Shown here: piece after piece, positions 1 to 11,485 of the stretch
Position numbering within the stretch: the first letter of the stretch is position 1
Layout of the letters: the number at the start of each line of letters is the position of its first letter
NCBI GenBank assembly: GCA_022843925.1
Contig: JALHMS010000005.1
Location: 1 to 64,000, forward strand
Direction of reading: 5' to 3'
DNA length: 64,000 nucleotides
Source: Burkholderiales bacterium
Lineage (GTDB): Bacteria; Pseudomonadota; Gammaproteobacteria; Burkholderiales; Ga0077523
Program-made: the position numbers and the translations under genes
The notes under the pieces: generated by a model
What the model was told of the DNA's origin: nothing
Seen by the model: the letters and a program-made list of their open reading frames with translations, nothing else
The model's database searches: none

Positions 1-629
1 GCAACCGGCATGGGCGTCGGGCGGAGCCCGACCCACGGAGGGCGAAAGAGGCTCGAGCGCACGGAGGGCGAAAGAGGCTCGAGCGCACAGAGGGCGAAAG
101 ACGCTCGCGTGAACGGAGGTGACATCGCCCGCGATGACTGCATTGCGCGGCCTTTTCGTGGGTTGGGCTCCGCCCGACGCGGCCGCTCGGGGATGCGACT
201 TCGCCGGCAACCGGCATGGGCGTCGGGCGGAGCCCGACCCACGGAGGGCGAAAGAGGCTCGAGCGCACGGAGGGCGAAAGAGGCTCGAGCGCACAGAGGG
301 CGAAAGACGCTCGCGTGAACGGAGGCGACATCGCCCGCGATGACTGCATTGCGCGGCCTTTTCGTGGGTCGGGCTCCGCCCGACGCGGCCGCTCGGGGAT
401 GCGACTTCGCCGGCAACCGGCATGGGCGTCGGGCGGAGCCCGACCCACGGAGGGCGAAAGAGGCTCGAGCGCACGGAGGGCGAAAGACGCTCGAGCGAAT
501 GGAGGTGACATCGCCCGCGATGGCTGCATTGCGCGGCCTTTTCGTGGGTCGGGCTCCGCCCGACGCGGCCGCTCGGGGACGCGGTGTCGCCGGCAACCGG
601 CATGGGCCTCGGGCGGAGCCCGACCCACG
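1..629. repeat. Nested tandem repeat array, 206-bp unit
   Basis: Units begin at about 1, 207, 413 and 593, so the spacings are 206, 206 and 180 bp, and the array probably continues past the left edge. Each unit holds two palindromic cores of the type GTCGGGC-NNN-GCCCGAC, in opposite orientations, flanked by GTGGG/CCCAC. Inside each unit is a 26-bp sub-repeat (acggagggcgaaagaggctc followed by gagcgc). It occurs three times in the first two units and twice in the third, which exactly explains the 26-bp shorter spacing. Open frames across it are low-complexity and I regard none as a gene. The same palindrome recurs at 17195-18060 and 35531-35616, so it is a dispersed REP/BIME-like family. Confidence 0.85.
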
Positions 630-635
630 TATGGA

Positions 636-1073
636 TCACGCCGCCGGTGCCAGGTCTCCACTCGATAGCAGTGGCCCCAGTTCGGTGACGAAGGCCAGCG
701 CAGCGTCCGGGGCGGAGGCGAACCCCACGAAGTCGCCGCTCGGGCTGTGCTTCGCAACGATGTCGTTCGTGATCTCGGCGACCCCGGCGAAGCCCATGGT
801 CCAGTCGTCGAAGAGCCGGTTCGCCGTGTGCCTGAAGTCGAGCAGCCGGATCTCGCAGTGGCGGCTATCCCGGAGGAGGCGGTAGAAGGTTTCGCAGACG
901 GCCTCGGGCGGGCCTTCGAGCACCTGCAGGAACCGCCTGTCCGCATAGCAGAGCAGCCCCGTGATGCCGTCCTTCCGATTGCGGAAGCGGGCGACCTCGA
1001 GGATCTCCATCAGGTCTCGGCTGGAGACCGGTGCCGGGGTGAGGCTCGCGTAGACGAGGCGTGCGAGGGGCAT
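636..1073 (-). CDS. BLUF-domain blue-light sensor protein
   Basis: This 145-residue protein is essentially a single BLUF domain, which binds FAD and senses blue light through rearranged hydrogen bonds around the flavin. The expected residues are visible: Tyr8 near the start of strand 1, Asn32 in the RNRKDGITG segment, Gln50 in FLQVLEG, and a Trp91-x-Met93 pair near the end of the core. There is no fused output domain, so it is a short-type BLUF protein that would have to signal through a partner. The stop codon lies only a few bases from the repeat array. Its 5' end faces the divergent CoA-binding gene across about 135 bp. Family assignment is confident; the output partner is unknown. Confidence 0.9.
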   Translation of the reverse strand: MPLARLVYASLTPAPVSSRDLMEILEVARFRNRKDGITGLLCYADRRFLQVLEGPPEAVCETFYRLLRDSRHCEIRLLDFRHTANRLFDDWTMGFAGVAEITNDIVAKHSPSGDFVGFASAPDAALAFVTELGPLLSSGDLAPAA

Positions 1074-1209
1074 GTGTTCATTCCGATGACGGCGATATCC
1101 TGGCGGGCGAGCCGGGTTGCAGCGCCAGCGGCCGCAGGCGTGTCCGCCCGACCAGTGTGGGGTAGAGTAACTCCAACCGCCCGCTGGGCTTCACGAGAAG
1201 CAACGAGCC

Positions 1210-1689
1210 ATGTCCGACGACACCGATATCGCCACCCTTCGACGCATGCTTCACGACTGCCGCACCATCGCCGTCGTGGGTCTCTCCGCGAACTGGTACC
1301 GCCCCAGCTACTTCGCGGCGAAGTACATGCTCGATCACGGCTACACGATCATCCCCGTGAACCCGGCCTACCAGGAGGTCTTGGGGCAGAAATGCTACCC
1401 GTCCCTCAAGGACATTCCCGTTCGAGTCGATATGGTCGACTGCTTCCGCAAGAGCGAGGAGATCCCCGCCCTGGCGGCCGATGCCATCGCCATCGGCGCC
1501 CGCGTCCTCTGGATGCAGCTGGGGGTGGTGAACGAAGCCGCCAGGCGCACGGCCCGCGATGCCGGTCTCGAAGTCGTGATGGACCGCTGCGTGAAGATCG
1601 AACATGCCCGTCTGTTCGGCGGGCTCAACTGGATCGGAGTGAACACCAGGGTCATCTCCAGCAAGCGACCCCGCTGGCTGCCCTACTGA
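1210..1689 (+). CDS. CoA-binding domain protein (YccU-like)
   Basis: The 159-residue product is a stand-alone Rossmann-type CoA-binding domain of the succinyl-CoA-synthetase alpha-subunit type, often called YccU. After a short N-terminal helix, the strand-loop TIAVVGLSANWYRPSY gives the nucleotide-binding turn. VIPVNP-like (IIPVNPAYQEV), LWMQLGVVNEAA and MDRCVKIEH are the other conserved blocks. Members bind CoA or acyl-CoA, but their physiological role is not settled. The ATG is the first in frame and follows a 136-bp gap shared with the divergent BLUF gene. The downstream GGDEF gene starts 99 bp later and need not be co-transcribed. Confidence 0.85.
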   Translation: MSDDTDIATLRRMLHDCRTIAVVGLSANWYRPSYFAAKYMLDHGYTIIPVNPAYQEVLGQKCYPSLKDIPVRVDMVDCFRKSEEIPALAADAIAIGARVLWMQLGVVNEAARRTARDAGLEVVMDRCVKIEHARLFGGLNWIGVNTRVISSKRPRWLPY

Positions 1690-1788
1690 CAAGGCGCGCG
1701 ACGCACCCGAGCGGGGCTTCGCGGGCCCGCCCGGAGTGCCCTTCCTGACTGCCCAGAGATCCATCCGCCGACGGACGTCCGCTTCGCC

Positions 1789-5557
<3,769 letters not shown>

Positions 5558-5634
5558 GCACGGCGCCCGCGGGCGTCTGGGACACATCCCCGGGGCATCG
5601 CCCCCGCCCCTGGAGGCGTTCTCCTCGAGAATCC

Positions 5635-6804
5635 ATGTCCCCCCTCGTCGTCTCCGTTCTCGTCACGCTCGCCATCCAGGCGCTCGCGTCGATGGCCGTG
5701 TTCGCCCCGCCGGTCTTCGCGCCGGAAGCGTCGCGCGATCTCGCCATCGGGGCCGCGGCCGCAGGGATCTCGACGGCGATCATGTATGCCTCGGCCGTCG
5801 TGTCCGCCCTCGCGAGCGGCGGCTTCATCGCGCGCTTCGGACCGATGCGCGTGAGCCAGGCGAGTCTCGCGCTCGCGGGTGCAGGCATGCTGTCGATGGC
5901 GCTCGGGCACCTCGCCACCGTCGCCATCGGCGCGCTGCTCGTGGGCCTCGGTTATGGCTTCGTCACCCCGGCGTCGTCGGCGATCCTCAACGAGCGGACG
6001 CCGGCCCGCTGGCGCGCGCTCGTCTTCTCCGTCAAGCAGACCGGCGTGCCGGTCGGTGGTGCGCTCGCCGGTGCTCTGGTACCGACGCTCATGGTGCTGG
6101 GCGGATGGCGGGGCGCCTGCGTCGGGACAGGTGCAGCGTGTTTCGTGCTGATGGTGATGGTGCAGCCGTTCCGCGCCGATGCCGACGGCGGTGCGAACGC
6201 CACGGCGCGCCTCGGGCGCATCCGGCTGCGCGAACCGATGCGCCTAGTGTGGTCGTCCCGCGGGCTGCGCGACATGGCGCTGGCGTCGTTCACCTACTCG
6301 GGCATGCAGATGTGTCTCGGGTCCTACCTCGTCGTGTGCCTGCACGACGTCGCGGGGGCGAGTGTCAGCGCGGCCGGAGCAGCACTGTCGGTCGCGATGG
6401 CGGGCGGCATCATCGGCCGCATCGGCTGGGGCGTCGTGGCGGACCGCTTCGTCACGCCGCGCCACATGCTCGGGCTGCTCGGCGTGGGCATGTCGCTCGC
6501 GGCCTTCACCGTCCCTCTGCTCGGCAGCCAGTGGCCGTGGCTCGTCATCCTCGTCTTCTCGTTCGTCTTCGGCGCCACGGCGGTGGGATGGAACGGCGTC
6601 TACCTGTCACAGGTGGCGCTCGTCGCACCGCCTGGCCGGACGGCCGAGGCGACCGGCGCGTCGCTCGCGATGACGTATCTCGGGGTCGTCGTCACGCCGC
6701 TCGTCATCTGGAGCATCAACGCGCTGGGTCTCGGCTACGGCGCCGGCTTCGTCGCCGTCGGCGGCCTCTCGCTCTGGCGGGCGACCGCGTTCTTCCGCCG
6801 CTGA
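5635..6804 (+). CDS. Major facilitator superfamily transporter
   Basis: The 389-residue protein is nearly all hydrophobic helices, consistent with 12 transmembrane segments in two six-helix halves. The cytoplasmic loop after helix 2 (ARFGPMRVSQ) and the helix 5 region (SVKQTGVPVGGALAGALVP) resemble sugar-phosphate/cyanate-type MFS permeases; the KQTGVPVG segment is common in that group. The second half repeats the loop as DRFVTPRHMLG. The substrate cannot be read from the sequence. It follows metY in the same direction after 77 bp and may share its transcript. The start ATG is the first one not inside metY. Confidence 0.85.
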   Translation: MSPLVVSVLVTLAIQALASMAVFAPPVFAPEASRDLAIGAAAAGISTAIMYASAVVSALASGGFIARFGPMRVSQASLALAGAGMLSMALGHLATVAIGALLVGLGYGFVTPASSAILNERTPARWRALVFSVKQTGVPVGGALAGALVPTLMVLGGWRGACVGTGAACFVLMVMVQPFRADADGGANATARLGRIRLREPMRLVWSSRGLRDMALASFTYSGMQMCLGSYLVVCLHDVAGASVSAAGAALSVAMAGGIIGRIGWGVVADRFVTPRHMLGLLGVGMSLAAFTVPLLGSQWPWLVILVFSFVFGATAVGWNGVYLSQVALVAPPGRTAEATGASLAMTYLGVVVTPLVIWSINALGLGYGAGFVAVGGLSLWRATAFFRR

Positions 6805-6813
6805 CGCGGCGCC

Positions 6814-7599
6814 TCAGGCCGGCACGACGGCGTCGCCGGTGCCGAGCCGACCGCCCGCATCGATCTCGACGTAGATGCCCAGATCGCGATGCCCGAAGTG
6901 CTTCTCGATCGCCGCCGGCACGTCGAAGTCGCGGATCGCCGTCGCGGGATTCACACTCGTGGCGGGGCACCGCTGCGTGCGCAGGACCACCCGGCCCCGT
7001 ACCGGACCCAGCGAGATCTCGCGGCCCACCCAGTCGTTCTCCTCGTAGGCAGAACCGCCATCGAAGTAGATGTTCGCGCGGAAGCGCATCGGATCGAGCA
7101 TCACGCCCGTGGCCGCCTCGAGCGCCCGCACCGACGCGAGATTCACGAGGGACACCGCGTGCATCATCGATTCGGACACCACGCTCACGTCGGTGAACCT
7201 GTGCGAGGGATGCGACACCACTTTCGGCGCCCCGGCGCCGACGGCATCCCACAGGAAGTCCGAGAAGAACGCCTCGACGGCCGCGCGCCCCTCGGGCGTC
7301 TCGAGGGAAGCTTCCAGCGACGTGCCATCGGGGGCGTCGATCACCAGCTGCGACCGGGTGTCCGCGAACCGCGTACGGAGTGTGGCGAGGCGCTCGTGCA
7401 GCATCAACACCAGGAAGTCCGTCTTCGGCATCGGCGACGGGTGCGCCACGTCGAACACGGCCGTTCCGTTCGTGATGGCCCACGCCCGGTCCAGCGGAAA
7501 GCCGCGCCCCGGCGTGAGGGCGACGGCGTCCAGCGGTTGCGGCGAGAGACCCTTGAACGGATAGCGAAAGAGCGATCGGATCGTGCGGGCGGTGGTCAT
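6814..7599 (-). CDS. MOSC-domain protein with N-terminal beta-barrel domain
   Basis: This 261-residue protein has the two-domain layout of the YcbX/mARC family. A MOSC N-terminal barrel (IRSLFRYPFKGLSPQPL at the start, which carries the typical YPxKG motif) is followed by a MOSC domain. The likely molybdenum-ligand cysteine is Cys211 in TQRCPATSVNP. Related enzymes use molybdenum cofactor to reduce N-hydroxylated compounds, with electrons from a redox partner. There is no fused ferredoxin domain here, unlike E. coli YcbX. It converges on the MFS gene with a 9-bp gap, and its 5' side borders the 195-bp repeat array. The substrate is unknown. Confidence 0.85.
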   Translation of the reverse strand: MTTARTIRSLFRYPFKGLSPQPLDAVALTPGRGFPLDRAWAITNGTAVFDVAHPSPMPKTDFLVLMLHERLATLRTRFADTRSQLVIDAPDGTSLEASLETPEGRAAVEAFFSDFLWDAVGAGAPKVVSHPSHRFTDVSVVSESMMHAVSLVNLASVRALEAATGVMLDPMRFRANIYFDGGSAYEENDWVGREISLGPVRGRVVLRTQRCPATSVNPATAIRDFDVPAAIEKHFGHRDLGIYVEIDAGGRLGTGDAVVPA

Positions 7600-7746
7600 G
7601 GCGGAAGGCGCTTGTCGTGGCGGAGAGCCCGACTATAGAGAGCGATGCCGGGGCGCGACATCGGCGCACCTCGACGGCGCACGGTGCGGCATTGCGGTGC
7701 GGGTGGGTCGGGCGCCTCCTGCACGCCATTCTGGGCAGTGAATCTG

Positions 7747-8600
7747 TAGGAGCAGGCCATGGCCGCCTCTCGGGCCGCTGGCCCGCGGCGGCTTGGCCGC
7801 AGGGCGTACCAACAAGGGGAGGCCCCCTTGTATATCCCCCGTTGATGCGCCACCAGTCTTGGCAAAGGGTGCTGATTCTGTAGGAGCGGCCCATGGCCGC
7901 GAAAGCGACTGTCCCGGGTGAAGCGCGTCCTTGCATCGACCGCTTTCGGGGCCATGGCCGCCTCTCGGGCCGCTGGCCCGCGGCGGCTTGGCCGCAGGGC
8001 GTACCAACAAGGGGAGGCCCCCTTGTATATCCCCCGTTGATGCGCCACCAGTCTTGGCAAAGGGTGCTGATTCTGTAGGAGCGGCCCATGGCCGCGAAAG
8101 CGACTGTCCCGGGTGAAGCGCGTCCTTGCATCGACCGCTTTCGGGGCCATGGCCGCCTCTCGGGCCGCTGGCCCGCGGCGGCTTGGCCGCAGGGCGTACC
8201 AACAAGGGGAGGCCCCCTTGTATATCCCCCGTTGATGCGCCACCAGTCTTGGCAAAGGGTGCCGATTCTGTAGGAGCGGCCCATGGCCGCGAAAGCGGTC
8301 GACGCACGCAAACGCTTCACCCGGAACAGTCGCCTTCGCGGCCATGGGCCGCTCCTACAAGGGCGGTGGATGCGCCACCCGCCGTGGGGATGGACGAGCA
8401 TTTGTAGGAGCGGGCCATGCCCGCGAGAGCGATGGTTCCGCTCGATACGTTTCCTTGAATCCACCGCTTTCGGGGCCATGGCCGCCTCTCGGGCCGCTGG
8501 CCCGCGGCGGCTTGGCCGCAGGGCGTACCAACAAGGGGAGGGCCCCTTGTACATCCCCCGTGGTCCGCCACCCGCTGCCGGAATGGGCCCCTCCTACAAC
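7747..8600. repeat. REP-like tandem array, 195-bp unit
   Basis: This region separates the starts or ends of two minus-strand genes and holds no credible gene. A palindromic element, TAGGAGCGGCCCATGGCCGC, begins at 7747, 7881, 8076 and 8271, with a diverged copy at 8405. The spacing from 7881 is exactly 195 bp twice; the first copy is a shortened unit. Between the palindromes lie a second GC-rich palindromic block (around gggccgctggcccgcggc), a CAAGGGGAGG block and a conserved tail. An inverted copy of the palindrome ends near 8360, forming a large inverted pair with the 8271 copy. The core resembles the GTAGGAGCG-type REP sequences common in Pseudomonas and relatives. It shares no core with the array at 1-629. 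Confidence 0.85.
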
Positions 8601-8652
8601 GGCGCGCTGGGTGGACCTTGCAGGCGCGGTTCGTGACCTCGGGAGCGATGCC

Positions 8653-9918
8653 CTAACCTTTGCTCGCCAGCCTCGCGTTCGTGAACGTCAGCCGCTCCGC
8701 GAGCACGCGCAGCAGGGTGCGGGCGAGCTTCAGTTGCGTGCCGGGCGAGAGCTGGGCGATCAGTTCCGGCGTGAACTCCGCGACGAGCGTGTCGGTGAGG
8801 GTCTGCACGGTGGCGCTGCGGCGGGCTTCGGGGCCCTGGGCGTAGCCCATCTCCCCGAAACAGTCGCCGGTCCGCAGCACGTTCAGCATGCGGCCCTGCG
8901 TGGTCACGGCGGCTTCCCCGCGCGCGATGATGAGGAGGCTGTCGCCCGGGTCGCCCTCGCGCACGACGACCTCCTGCGGGCGGAGGCGGCGCCAACGTCC
9001 GTGGCGCACGGCGTCCCAGGCCTCGACGTCGTCGAACTCCCGGGTGAGGGACGACTCCCGGAGCGCGGTGAACTTCTCGCTGTCGGGCACGGCCATGTCG
9101 TAGATGCTGAGGCGGCCGGCGTCGGCCAGGGCCAGCGCCGCCTCTGCCCAGTTGGCGTAGCGCTCCTGCGGCCACTTGCGCAGGAAGCGGTCGAGGATCG
9201 CATCGAAGATCGGGGGGAGATCCGGGCGCAGTTGCGACGGCGGCACGTGGCTCTCCTGCAGGATGCTCTGCAGGCGCGCCTCGACCGTGTCGCCGCGGAA
9301 CGGCTTCACGCCCGTGAGCAGCTCGTAGAGCGTGACGCCCAGCGAGAACATGTCGCCCTGGGCCGAGGGCGGCTCCTCGCGGATCTGCTCCGGTGGCGTG
9401 TAGGAGGGGGAGGACAGCTTGAAGCGTTCGGTGGTGCGCACGCCGCGCACGAAGGCGGCTCCGAAGTCCGCGAGCTTCATGTCGCCCGCGCCGTCCAGCA
9501 GGATGTTCGAGGGCTTGATGTCGCGGTGGACGATGCCGAGGCGCGACGCGTAGTCCAGCGCCCCGCAGCACTTGAACGCGATCTGCACGAGGTCGGCCAC
9601 GGGCATCAGACGTTCCTTCGCGCTGTAGCGGACCAGGCTGCCGCCGGCCACGTACTCCATCGCCACGTAGCGCCGCCCGGGTTCCGCGACGGCGTCGACG
9701 ATCGTCACGATGTGCGGGTGTTCCAGCCGGCCGGCGAGTGCCGCCTCGCTCACGAACTGCACGTCGGCGGTCATCGCGCGCTCGGCCGAGCTTTCGGGCA
9801 GATAGACCTTGAGCGCGAGATCCGCGTTGAGGAAATCGTCGAAGGCGAGATAGACGATGCTCGACGCGCCTCGCCCGATCTCGCTGCGCAACTGGTACTT
9901 CCCGACCCTTTCCTCCAT
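8653..9918 (-). CDS. Ser/Thr protein kinase with C-terminal cyclic-nucleotide-binding domain
   Basis: The 421-residue protein starts with a complete eukaryotic-type kinase domain. It shows a glycine-rich loop GRGASS (15-20), catalytic Lys37 in LALKVYL, HRDIKPSN from 131, DFG at 151-153 and the APE equivalent PPE at 175-177. The last 120 residues form a cyclic-nucleotide-binding domain, with a phosphate-binding cassette around GDCFGEMGYAQ followed by RRSATV. No membrane segment is visible, so the kinase should be cytoplasmic and could be switched directly by cAMP or cGMP. I start it at the ATG at 9918, because the frame further upstream runs over the divergent NADH dehydrogenase gene. The substrate is unknown. 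Confidence 0.9.
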   Translation of the reverse strand: MEERVGKYQLRSEIGRGASSIVYLAFDDFLNADLALKVYLPESSAERAMTADVQFVSEAALAGRLEHPHIVTIVDAVAEPGRRYVAMEYVAGGSLVRYSAKERLMPVADLVQIAFKCCGALDYASRLGIVHRDIKPSNILLDGAGDMKLADFGAAFVRGVRTTERFKLSSPSYTPPEQIREEPPSAQGDMFSLGVTLYELLTGVKPFRGDTVEARLQSILQESHVPPSQLRPDLPPIFDAILDRFLRKWPQERYANWAEAALALADAGRLSIYDMAVPDSEKFTALRESSLTREFDDVEAWDAVRHGRWRRLRPQEVVVREGDPGDSLLIIARGEAAVTTQGRMLNVLRTGDCFGEMGYAQGPEARRSATVQTLTDTLVAEFTPELIAQLSPGTQLKLARTLLRVLAERLTFTNARLASKG

Positions 9919-10059
9919 GACTGCCGCCGCCTCCGATGAGCGAGGCCCATTGTACCGGCCGCACCGGGGACGCCCGGGCGCCGGAACCAGATATGCATGT
10001 GGCTTCCTCTTGCCCATGCGGCGCTTTCCACTATCCTCCGGAGCAAAGGGAGATTCCGG

Positions 10060-11400
10060 ATGACATCCACGCAAACCGCGGCCGCGGCCGGCGTCCATCG
10101 CATCGTCGTCGTCGGTGGTGGCGCCGGCGGGCTGGAACTGGCCACCCAACTCGGTGACAAGCTCGGCCGTCGCGGCCGTGCGCAGATCACGCTCGTTGAC
10201 CGGGCCCGCACGCATCTCTGGAAGCCGCTGTTGCACCAGGTGGCCGCGGGCTGCATGGACATGAACGACCACGCGCTCGACTATCTCGCCCAGGCGCGCT
10301 GGCACCACTTCCAGTTCCAGCTCGGGCACATGACCGGCCTGGACCGCGACGCGAAGTGCATCTGGCTCGCGCCGCTCATGGACCCCGAGTCGGGCGAGGA
10401 GGTCCTCCCCGCACGGCCGTTGCACTACGACACGCTCGTCATGTCCGTCGGCAGCCAGACCAACGACTTCGGCACCCCAGGCGCCCAGGCCCACGCGATC
10501 GCGCTCGACATGCCGGAGCAGGCGGAGCGGTTCCGGTCGCGGCTGCTGAACGCCTGCCTGCGGGCCAACGCCCAGGGCGGCCCCAAGGAACCCTGGCAAC
10601 TGCACGTGGCGATCATCGGTGCCGGTGCGACCGGCGTCGAGCTTGCCGCGGAGCTGCACAACTCGACCCGCGAGCTGGTCTCATTCGGCCTGGACCACAT
10701 CGACCCCGAGCGCGACCTGCGCATCAGCATCATCGAAGCGGCTCCCCGCGTGCTGCCGGCGCTGCCCGAACGACTCTCGCAGGCCACGCTGGCGCTGCTC
10801 GAGAAGCTGCACATCGAGGTGCTCACCAACGAGCGCGTGACCGAGGTCACCGCCCACGGCGTACGCACGCAGAGCGGCCGCGAGGTGCCTGCGGAGATCA
10901 CCGTGTGGGCGGCCGGCATCAAGGCTCCGGAGTTCCTGCGCGATATCGCCGGGCTCGAGACCAACCGCCTCAACCAGCTCGTCGTGAACCAGACACTGCA
11001 GACGACACGGGACCCCTCGATCTTCGCGATGGGCGATTGCGCGGCCTGCCCCTGGCCCGAGAAGCAGGGATGGATCCCCCCGCGCGCCCAGTCTGCCCAT
11101 CAGCAGGCCTCGCACCTGCTCGCCCACCTGCCCGGTCACATCGAGGGCCGCCCGGTCCCGCCGTGGAAGTACAAGGACTTCGGATCGCTCGTCTCGCTCG
11201 GCAGCTACAGCACCGTCGGCAGCCTGATGGGCAGCATCACCCGCGGCAGCCTGATGATCGAGGGCTACTTCGCGGGGATGATGTACGCGTCCCTGTACAA
11301 GATGCACGAGTACGCCCTGCACGGCTTCGCGAAGGTGTTCCTCGACACGCTGGCGCGGCTGATCATCCGGCGGACGGAGCCGCATGTGAAGTTGCATTGA
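10060..11400 (+). CDS. ndh: Type II NADH:quinone oxidoreductase
   Basis: The 446-residue flavoprotein carries two Rossmann nucleotide-binding motifs. An N-terminal FAD site reads RIVVVGGGAGGLELA, and an NAD(P)H site reads VAIIGAGATGVELAAEL near the middle. The conserved FAIFAMGDC-like segment (SIFAMGDCAACP) contacts FAD. A C-terminal amphipathic region, with GSYSTVGSLMG and GYFAGMMYASLYKMHEY, is the usual membrane anchor and quinone-side element. It should transfer electrons from NADH to quinone without pumping protons. The start at 10060 places the first Rossmann strand about 13 residues in; an upstream in-frame start would add a non-conserved tail. The gene is divergent from the kinase. Confidence 0.9.
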   Translation: MTSTQTAAAAGVHRIVVVGGGAGGLELATQLGDKLGRRGRAQITLVDRARTHLWKPLLHQVAAGCMDMNDHALDYLAQARWHHFQFQLGHMTGLDRDAKCIWLAPLMDPESGEEVLPARPLHYDTLVMSVGSQTNDFGTPGAQAHAIALDMPEQAERFRSRLLNACLRANAQGGPKEPWQLHVAIIGAGATGVELAAELHNSTRELVSFGLDHIDPERDLRISIIEAAPRVLPALPERLSQATLALLEKLHIEVLTNERVTEVTAHGVRTQSGREVPAEITVWAAGIKAPEFLRDIAGLETNRLNQLVVNQTLQTTRDPSIFAMGDCAACPWPEKQGWIPPRAQSAHQQASHLLAHLPGHIEGRPVPPWKYKDFGSLVSLGSYSTVGSLMGSITRGSLMIEGYFAGMMYASLYKMHEYALHGFAKVFLDTLARLIIRRTEPHVKLH

Positions 11401-11485
11401 TCCGAGGGGCGCCTGCCCGGGCCACCCGGCACCCGCCGCCGCTTCCATGGGCACCGGCCCGCCACCCGGCTACACTCCGGCCGCC

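Noticed and set aside
1-629. Arginine-rich proteins from open frames across the repeat array
   Set aside because: They only translate the repeat, exist in several frames at once and have no recognisable domain.
9919-10659. N-terminal extension of the kinase gene
   Set aside because: The frame stays open upstream but overlaps the divergent NADH dehydrogenase gene, and its sequence is not conserved-looking; kinase homology starts at the ATG at 9918.
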